Part shown: positions 52,685 through 58,047 of the stretch, piece by piece | How the letters are laid out: each line of letters starts with the position of its first letter | Position numbering within the stretch: the first letter of the stretch is position 1 | Source: Aliiruegeria lutimaris | GTDB lineage: Bacteria > Pseudomonadota > Alphaproteobacteria > Rhodobacterales > Rhodobacteraceae | Reading direction: 5' to 3' | NCBI RefSeq assembly: GCF_900099935.1 | Contig: NZ_FNEK01000031.1 | Span: 1 to 58,047, forward strand | Length of the DNA stretch: 58,047 nt | Made by a program: the position numbers and the translations under genes | The notes under the pieces: generated by a model | Database searches by the model: none | The model's input: only the letters and a program-made list of their open reading frames with translations | What the model was told of the DNA's origin: nothing

Positions 52685-52992
52685 GGCCGAAAGCCTCTTC
52701 GCAAGATCTGCCTGAACGGCGCTTCCGGAAACGGGAGCGCCGTTCATCATTTGGGAGGGCAGTTCGACTATTCCTGTCTCGGAAACAGAGATCGTTCTGT
52801 GGCAAGACCGGCAACAAAAACCGCATGAGTTCGCGATTTTAGCCCCAATTTCGCCCGGTTTGATCGTCAAACAGAACGAAGGAGCAGTGTGCGCAAAATG
52901 CGCGCACGAGCGGCAAGTGATCCGGCTGACGGGGAATTCCCGGAAACGCACGCCGAAAACCGGCCTTGCCATCTAAGAAGGACGACAGGCAA
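52685..52992. other. Intergenic region inside the Tad locus
   Basis: This 308-base gap between the lipoprotein gene and cpaE has no supported gene. It contains a strong hairpin at 52714-52745 and a weaker one (TGTGCGC and GCGCGCA near 52888-52906). It probably has a separate promoter for cpaE to tadC. Confidence 0.6.
52714..52745 (+). terminator. Hairpin terminator after the Tad lipoprotein gene
   Basis: GAACGGCGCT at 52714-52723 pairs perfectly with AGCGCCGTTC at 52736-52745, followed by ATCATTTG. It is a likely terminator or strong attenuator within the locus. Confidence 0.65.
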
Positions 52993-54240
52993 ATGAAAAG
53001 CAACGCTGCTTTGCAACCAGAACCGGCTCCGGTCGCTGCATGCACCGTCAGCCGCGATGTTCAGAACTTCGATCTTCTGATCGAGGACATGGAAGCGGAA
53101 CTCGGCGAGAGCTGGGGCGATCTCGGGTTCACCGACGCTGTTGCCTTTCTTGACCAACCAGACTCTAACGCATTGGAATTCATAGCAATTGCAATGGATG
53201 AAAAGGACGAGAGCGACATTGCCATGATCGCGGACCTGATCAACCTTGCCCGGTCGAGGAAGGTCAAGGTTCTGCTGATCGCGCAGGATGTCGGTCCGGT
53301 CGTTCTCCACCAGTTGCTCAATCTCGGCGCAGACGGTTTCCTGCCCTACCCGCTCCCCGAGGGCGCCTTGCACGAGGCCGTCGAACGGCTGCGCGCCCCC
53401 GAACCACAGCCTCCTGTGGCCATTTCGGCCGGAGACACGCCCGTGACGACCAGCTCCGGTCAACATGACGGGGCGATTCTCGCCGTGCACGGGCTTGCCG
53501 GCGGCGTCGGAGCCACGACCTTTGCCGTAAACCTCGCCTGGGAAATCGCGACCAAGGACAAGAAGGTGAACCCGAAGGTTTGCCTGCTGGATCTCGACTT
53601 CCAGATGGGGTCCACCTCGACCTATCTCGATCTGCCGCGCAAGGAAGTCATCTACGAACTTCTTTCCGACACCAGCTCCATGGACAACGACAGTTTCAAG
53701 ACGGCGTTGCAGCCTTACGGTGACAAGATCCACGTTCTGACAGCTCCGGCCGATATGCTTCCGCTGGATCTCGTCGGGCCGGATGACATCACGACACTGA
53801 TCCATTTTGCCCGCCAGAACTTCGATGTCATCGTGATCGACATGCCCAAGACGCTCGTCGCCTGGAGTGAAACGGTTCTCAGCGCCGCACATATCTATTT
53901 CGCTCTGATGGAGCTGGACATGCGCTCGGCCCAGAACGCGCTGCGCTTCGTGCGTCTGCTCAAGAGCGAGGACCTGCCCTATGAACGGCTGCGCTTCGCG
54001 CTGAACCGTTCGCCGCGATTTACGGATCTGCAGGGCAAGGCCCGGGTGAAGCGCATGGCAGAGAGCCTCGACATCGATATCGAACTGCTGCTGCCGGACG
54101 GCCAGCGGCAGGTGACCCAAGCCTGCGACCACGGCCTGCCCCTGGCGCAGAGCGCTCCGAAAAACCCGCTGCGCAAGGAGATCGCCAAACTGGCGGCATC
54201 ACTGCACGAGATGATTACATCCGAAGCCGCGATTGGCTGA
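52993..54240 (+). CDS. cpaE: Flp pilus assembly protein CpaE (TadZ)
   Basis: The 415-residue protein has an N-terminal receiver-like domain (about 25-130, QNFDLLIEDMEAEL to LGADGFLPYPL) and a ParA/MinD-type ATPase domain. The Walker A region is atypical, GLAGGVGATTFAVNLA, without the usual lysine before the T, as is seen in TadZ. CLLDLDFQMGSTSTYLDLP follows. It places the pilus machinery at the cell pole. The ATG at 52993 comes after GAAGGACGACAGGC; an upstream ATG-like start at 52966 is less likely. Confidence 0.94.
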   Translation: MKSNAALQPEPAPVAACTVSRDVQNFDLLIEDMEAELGESWGDLGFTDAVAFLDQPDSNALEFIAIAMDEKDESDIAMIADLINLARSRKVKVLLIAQDVGPVVLHQLLNLGADGFLPYPLPEGALHEAVERLRAPEPQPPVAISAGDTPVTTSSGQHDGAILAVHGLAGGVGATTFAVNLAWEIATKDKKVNPKVCLLDLDFQMGSTSTYLDLPRKEVIYELLSDTSSMDNDSFKTALQPYGDKIHVLTAPADMLPLDLVGPDDITTLIHFARQNFDVIVIDMPKTLVAWSETVLSAAHIYFALMELDMRSAQNALRFVRLLKSEDLPYERLRFALNRSPRFTDLQGKARVKRMAESLDIDIELLLPDGQRQVTQACDHGLPLAQSAPKNPLRKEIAKLAASLHEMITSEAAIG

Positions 54241-54274
54241 ACCACGCATATTTCAAACCAGGAAATCCAAGACC

Positions 54275-55723
54275 ATGTTCTCACGCTACAAAAAACAAGC
54301 CGGCAATCAGGCCCAGCCGCAATCCGCGCCGCGCGCGGAACGCTCCGCGCCTGCTCCTGCCGCGGAGCGTGTGACCCGCAAGACGACCACGCCTGTGAAA
54401 CAGGCCGTCACACCGGCTCGCGCCGCTCCTGTCGACAAGGAGAAAAAGCGCAAGGAACGGCTGGCCGAGATCAAGGTCGAGCTACACAAGGTCTTGCTCG
54501 ACAACCTGAACTTGTCGGCGCTCGACACCGCATCCGAAGCCGATCTCAAGGCGGAAATCGCGGCCATTACCGCAGAGAGCCTCGAGGAAATGTCGGTCGT
54601 TCTCAACAAGGAAGAACGCCAGACGCTTCAACAGGATCTCTATGACGAGGTGACCGGACTCGGTCCTCTGGAGCCTCTTCTGAAAGACGACACCGTCAAC
54701 GATATTCTGGTCAACGGGCCGCAGCAGATCTTCATCGAGCGCTCGGGCAAGCTGGAAATCAGTGAAATCACCTTCAAGGACGAGAAACACCTGCTGCGGA
54801 TCATCGACAAGATCGTCTCCGCCGTGGGCCGCCGCGTCGATGAATCCAATCCCTATGTGGACGCCCGCCTTGCCGATGGTTCGCGTTTCAACGCCATGGT
54901 GCCGCCGATCGCGGTGGACGGCTCGCTGGTCTCGATCCGGAAATTCAAGAAGGACAAGCTCGGCGTAGACGACCTGGTGAAATTCGGCGCCTTCACCGAG
55001 GAGATGGCGGCCTATCTGCAGGCAGCCGTTGCCTGCCGGTTGAACGTGATCGTTTCGGGCGGTACCGGCTCCGGCAAGACGACGACGCTGAACGCCTTGT
55101 CGAGCTTCATCGACAACTCGGAACGCATCCTCACCATCGAGGACACTGCGGAACTTCAGCTTCAACAATCCCATGTCGGCCGGATGGAAAGCCGTCCCGC
55201 CAACGTCGAGGGCAAGGGCCGCGTTTCGCAGCGCGACTGCCTGAAGAACGCGCTGCGGATGCGTCCGGACCGGATCATCGTCGGCGAGACGCGCGGCGAG
55301 GAAGTCATCGACATGCTGCAGGCAATGAACACCGGCCATGACGGCTCGATGACCACGATCCACGCCAACTCCGCCCGAGACGCGGTGAGCCGGCTCGAGA
55401 ACATGATCGCCATGGCAGGCATCGAGATGCCGCTCAAGGCGGTGCGCTCGCAGATTGCCTCGGCCGTGAACCTCATCGTGCAGGCCTCCCGCCTGCAGGA
55501 CGGCTCGCGCCGGATGGTTTCGATCACCGAGATTACCGGCATGGAGGGGGAAGTGATCTCCATGCAGGAAGTGTTCCGCTACGAACGGCTTGGCGTGGAA
55601 CCGGACGGCAAGATCATCGGCCGTTTCAACGCTACCGGCGTGCGCTCCTACTATTCCGACCGGTTCAAGCAGTGGGGTTACGACCTGCCGGCGGCGATCT
55701 ATGAACCTATTGTGACGGAGTAA
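54275..55723 (+). CDS. cpaF: Pilus assembly ATPase CpaF (TadA)
   Basis: The 482-residue hexameric ATPase powers pilus assembly. A low-complexity N-terminus (about 1-60, Ala/Pro/Arg-rich) is followed by the CpaF core: [21 protein letters not shown], the Walker [12 protein letters not shown] with Lys268, DTAELQL, and [14 protein letters not shown]. Arg and His residues of the ASP and His boxes are present ([16 protein letters not shown]). AGGAAATCC precedes the ATG at 54275. It is followed by tadB after six bases. Confidence 0.97.
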   Translation: MFSRYKKQAGNQAQPQSAPRAERSAPAPAAERVTRKTTTPVKQAVTPARAAPVDKEKKRKERLAEIKVELHKVLLDNLNLSALDTASEADLKAEIAAITAESLEEMSVVLNKEERQTLQQDLYDEVTGLGPLEPLLKDDTVNDILVNGPQQIFIERSGKLEISEITFKDEKHLLRIIDKIVSAVGRRVDESNPYVDARLADGSRFNAMVPPIAVDGSLVSIRKFKKDKLGVDDLVKFGAFTEEMAAYLQAAVACRLNVIVSGGTGSGKTTTLNALSSFIDNSERILTIEDTAELQLQQSHVGRMESRPANVEGKGRVSQRDCLKNALRMRPDRIIVGETRGEEVIDMLQAMNTGHDGSMTTIHANSARDAVSRLENMIAMAGIEMPLKAVRSQIASAVNLIVQASRLQDGSRRMVSITEITGMEGEVISMQEVFRYERLGVEPDGKIIGRFNATGVRSYYSDRFKQWGYDLPAAIYEPIVTE

Positions 55724-55729
55724 CGCCCA

Positions 55730-56698
55730 ATGACCATTTCAGCCGAACCGATTATCTACGGCCTAATCTTCTTCGCTGTCCTGGTGCTGGTCGAGGGGAT
55801 CTACCTGACCGCCTTCGGCAAGTCGATCAGCCTTAACTCCAAGGTCAACCGCCGGCTCGAACTGCTCGAGAAGGGCGGCGGGCGCGAAGAGGTGCTGGAA
55901 CAGCTCCGCAAGGAGATGACGCAGCACATGAACGCGAAGGGCATCCCGCTCTATTCCATCCTGGCCGAAAAGGCGCAGAAGGCGAATATCGCCTTCACGC
56001 CGCGCCAATTGATCATGGTGATGGGGGTTCTCGCCGGTGTTGCCTTTGTCGGCCTGACGCTCGGAACCGATGCCGGCTTGCCGGTGCGGATCGTCGTGGC
56101 GCTCGGCATGGGCGTTGGCGGCGTCTACATGTGGGTCAACAACAAGGCCAAGAAACGCCTGTCCCTGATCGAGGAACAACTGCCCGATGCCGTGGAATTG
56201 ATGGTCCGCTCGCTACGCGTCGGCCACCCGTTCTCTTCGGCAGTCAATATCGTTGCCCGTGAAGTGCCGGACCCGCTTGGCAGTGAATTCGGGGTGATCG
56301 CGGATGAAAGCGCCTACGGGCGGGACATTTCCGAAAGCCTGAAGGCGCTCGCCGAACGCATGGACATGCAGGACCTGCGCTTCCTCGCCGTTGCCGTGAC
56401 CATCCAGCAGCAATCCGGCGGCAACCTGGCCGAGATCCTCGACGGTCTGGCCAAGGTCATCCGCGCGCGGTTCAAGCTGTTTCGCAGGGTCAAGGCGATC
56501 ACGGCCGAGGCAAAATGGTCGGGGATGTTCCTGTCCTTCTTCCCCATTCTCGCGCTCGTCGGCATCAATGTCGCCGACCCGCATTATTATGACGATGTCA
56601 TGGAAACACCGGCCTTTATCCCGGCCTGCCTGATCGTGGGTGCGTTCCTGATCGTCAACATGATCTTCATGAAGATCATGGTTAACATCAAGGTTTGA
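55730..56698 (+). CDS. tadB: Tad inner-membrane platform protein TadB
   Basis: The 322-residue protein has four hydrophobic segments (two early, two at the end) around the cytoplasmic type II secretion F domain (LPDAVELMVRSLRVGHPFSSA, TIQQQSGGNLAEIL). It forms the inner-membrane platform with TadC and contacts CpaF. Its stop lies seven bases before the tadC start, so the genes are cotranscribed. Length and order match the standard Tad locus. Confidence 0.95.
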   Translation: MTISAEPIIYGLIFFAVLVLVEGIYLTAFGKSISLNSKVNRRLELLEKGGGREEVLEQLRKEMTQHMNAKGIPLYSILAEKAQKANIAFTPRQLIMVMGVLAGVAFVGLTLGTDAGLPVRIVVALGMGVGGVYMWVNNKAKKRLSLIEEQLPDAVELMVRSLRVGHPFSSAVNIVAREVPDPLGSEFGVIADESAYGRDISESLKALAERMDMQDLRFLAVAVTIQQQSGGNLAEILDGLAKVIRARFKLFRRVKAITAEAKWSGMFLSFFPILALVGINVADPHYYDDVMETPAFIPACLIVGAFLIVNMIFMKIMVNIKV

Positions 56699-56705
56699 GG
56701 TCGCC

Positions 56706-57698
56706 ATGGAAATTCTAGCTCAGGCAAATGAATGGCTGATTACCCGATTTGGCGATTTGGGTCCGCTTTACGCGGTTGGCGCGCTCGGCATGGTGCTGGT
56801 TGTGCTGACGCTGCCGATCTTTCTCAACAAGAAAGCGGATCCGCTCGACAAGCTGAAATCCAGCAATCGCAGCGGTGGTATGCAGGGCGGTGACAGGGGC
56901 GAGAAGAAGGCTCTGCGCCATGGCGGCGGCAGTGGCAAGCTCGACAAATACGCCGATTTCCTCGAACCGCAGGACGCGGAAGAGATGTCGAGCGCGCGGT
57001 TGCAGATGTTGCAGGCCGGCTATCGGTCGAAATCGGCGGTTCGCGTCTACCACGCCTCCCAGTTCATCCTTGGCCTCGGCTTCCTGGTGCTCGGCATTCT
57101 ATATGCCATTGTCACCTCGGCCACGGGCGAGGTCTCGACCCAGCAATTGATCCTGTCGATCATCATTCCGGGCTCGGTGGGCTATTACATTCCCAAGTAC
57201 TGGGTGAACCGGCGCCTTCAGACCCGGCAGCAGGAGATCACGAATGGTTTCCCGGACTCGCTCGACATGATGCTGGTCTGCGTCGAGGCCGGTCAGTCGC
57301 TTGAACAATCCATCATTCGGGTCAGCAAGGAATTGCGCGCGGGCTTCCCGGCGCTGGCGGACGAGTTCGAGATCGTCGCGCACGAAATGAAAGCCGGCAA
57401 GGAAAAGGTCCAGGTCCTCAAGGACATGGCCGAGCGGTGCGGGGTGCCCGACATCGCGTCCTTCGTGACTGTTCTGGTCCAATCCGCGACTTTCGGTACA
57501 TCCATCGCCGAGGCGCTGCGGGTTTATGCGTCCGAAATGCGGGACAAACGCGTCATGCGAGCCGAGGAGAAGGCAAACGTACTGCCGACCAAGCTCACGC
57601 TTGGCACGATGATGTTCACCGTTCCGCCGCTACTGATCATCCTGATCGGCCCCTCGATCTACGAAATTGCGCAGACGCTGAGCTCAAGCGCGCTCTGA
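56706..57698 (+). CDS. tadC: Tad inner-membrane platform protein TadC
   Basis: The 330-residue protein again has a type II secretion F domain (GFPDSLDMMLVCVEAGQSLEQS, VLVQSATFGTSIAEALRVYA), with hydrophobic segments near 20-40, 115-160 and 295-320. It is the partner of TadB. A Gly/Lys-rich linker (SSNRSGGMQGGDRGEKK) follows the first helix. It is the last pilus gene before an IS630-type element only 26 bases later, so tadD and further genes of the usual cluster are absent from this end of the window. Confidence 0.95.
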   Translation: MEILAQANEWLITRFGDLGPLYAVGALGMVLVVLTLPIFLNKKADPLDKLKSSNRSGGMQGGDRGEKKALRHGGGSGKLDKYADFLEPQDAEEMSSARLQMLQAGYRSKSAVRVYHASQFILGLGFLVLGILYAIVTSATGEVSTQQLILSIIIPGSVGYYIPKYWVNRRLQTRQQEITNGFPDSLDMMLVCVEAGQSLEQSIIRVSKELRAGFPALADEFEIVAHEMKAGKEKVQVLKDMAERCGVPDIASFVTVLVQSATFGTSIAEALRVYASEMRDKRVMRAEEKANVLPTKLTLGTMMFTVPPLLIILIGPSIYEIAQTLSSSAL

Positions 57699-57724
57699 GC
57701 CGGCCAAGGCCCCGCTCCTTGCTA

Positions 57725-58047
57725 GAGCGTGTCGCGGCCTATCTGATTCAGGCTTCCCAGATTGGTTGTGATGTGATTCCCTTCTGTTGAGGCAGATATA
57801 GGGGTCTCAGATGGGCAAACCACATCCAATAGAGCTACGCGAGCGCGTCGTCGCTTTTGTCGATGAAGGTCACGGGCACCGCGAGGCGGCGCGGCACTTC
57901 CGGGTTTCGCCGAGATTTGTGAACGATCTGATCAAGCTGCGGCGGGAAACCGGATCACTGACACCACGACCGCAAGGTAACGGAGGTGGTCACCGCAAAC
58001 TGGCCGGCGTGACCGGCTGGATTGAGGCGCGCATCGCCGACAAGGGA
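57725..58047 (+). mobile_element. IS630-family insertion sequence, 5' part (cut by window edge)
   Basis: A CTAG at 57722-57725 marks a plausible insertion point, with TA at 57723-57724 as the target. The transposase gene begins at 57811 and runs off the end. The orientation matches the IS fragment at the start of the window. The left terminus beginning GAGCGTGTCGCGGCC was not matched to a repeat at the other fragment. Confidence 0.6.
57811..58047 (+). CDS. IS630-family transposase, N-terminal fragment
   Basis: The first 79 codons of a transposase are present and continue past the window. The start GKPHPIELRERVVAFVDEGHG and the helix-turn-helix REAARHFRVSPRFVNDLIKL are typical of IS630 N-termini, which bind the element ends. 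The catalytic part is outside the window. It may be the same element type as the fragment at the other end, but the two pieces do not overlap, so this cannot be confirmed here. Confidence 0.88.
   Translation, partial: MGKPHPIELRERVVAFVDEGHGHREAARHFRVSPRFVNDLIKLRRETGSLTPRPQGNGGGHRKLAGVTGWIEARIADKG

Overview
The window reads as chromosomal DNA of a marine-type Rhodobacterales (Roseobacter-group) alphaproteobacterium. The evidence is the high GC content, a propionyl-CoA carboxylase/mutase region with a PccR (ScfR-type) regulator, the gene order ctaC-ctaB-orf-ctaG-ctaE-surf1-thrC-M16 peptidase, lysC next to a GAF-containing ptsP, a DUF1127/MocR pair and an alphaproteobacterial Flp/Tad pilus locus. 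Genus cannot be fixed by eye. I see no rRNA, tRNA or CRISPR array.

Layout. 1-0.3 kb: 3' end of an IS630-family transposase. 0.35-2.9 kb: DUF1992 protein, DjlA-like co-chaperone, aldo/keto reductase, glyoxalase-like protein. 2.9-15.3 kb: propionate/methylmalonyl-CoA module on the minus strand (pccB, several small conserved genes, pccA, a sulfotransferase-like gene and scpA), with an MFS transporter and pccR on the plus strand beside pccB. TGCAAA-type boxes lie at pccB/MFS, pccR and pccA and predict a PccR regulon. 15.3-28.9 kb: secreted nuclease, Hint-domain protein, lysC, ptsP, acetyltransferases, flavin reductase, apt, FAD-linked oxidase, metallo-beta-lactamase-fold protein, M16 peptidase and thrC. 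29-34.9 kb: cytochrome c oxidase subunits II and III with assembly factors (ctaB, ctaG, surf1), then divergent tldD. 35-41 kb: dprA and topA, separated by a garR-like reductase and its likely GntR/FadR regulator with two TTGTCTGACAA-type operators. 41-46.7 kb: DUF1127/MocR pair, 3-oxoacid CoA-transferase scoAB, a hairpin-rich spacer, and a DprE1/DprE2-like oxidase/reductase pair. 46.8-57.7 kb: a lytic transglycosylase facing a Tad pilus locus with three nearly identical Flp pilin genes, a divergent fourth pilin, cpaB, cpaC, a lipoprotein, cpaE, cpaF, tadB and tadC. 57.7 kb to the end: the 5' part of another IS630-family element.

How it works together. Propionyl-CoA from odd-chain or branched substrates would be carboxylated by PccAB and isomerised by ScpA to succinyl-CoA, with PccR sensing acyl-CoA. 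ScoAB would feed acetoacetate into acetyl-CoA. The cox block builds an aa3-type oxidase, with subunit I encoded elsewhere. The Tad locus supplies pilin, inner-membrane platform, ATPase and secretin, but the prepilin peptidase and pseudopilins must be elsewhere.

The most notable signals are the recently duplicated pilin genes with their promoters, the phased box arrays around an MFS gene placed between pccB and pccR, the DprE1/E2-like pair, and the dispersed CCTCCGGCGGGGATATTT repeat that brackets surf1. I did not find a clearly undescribed multi-gene system.
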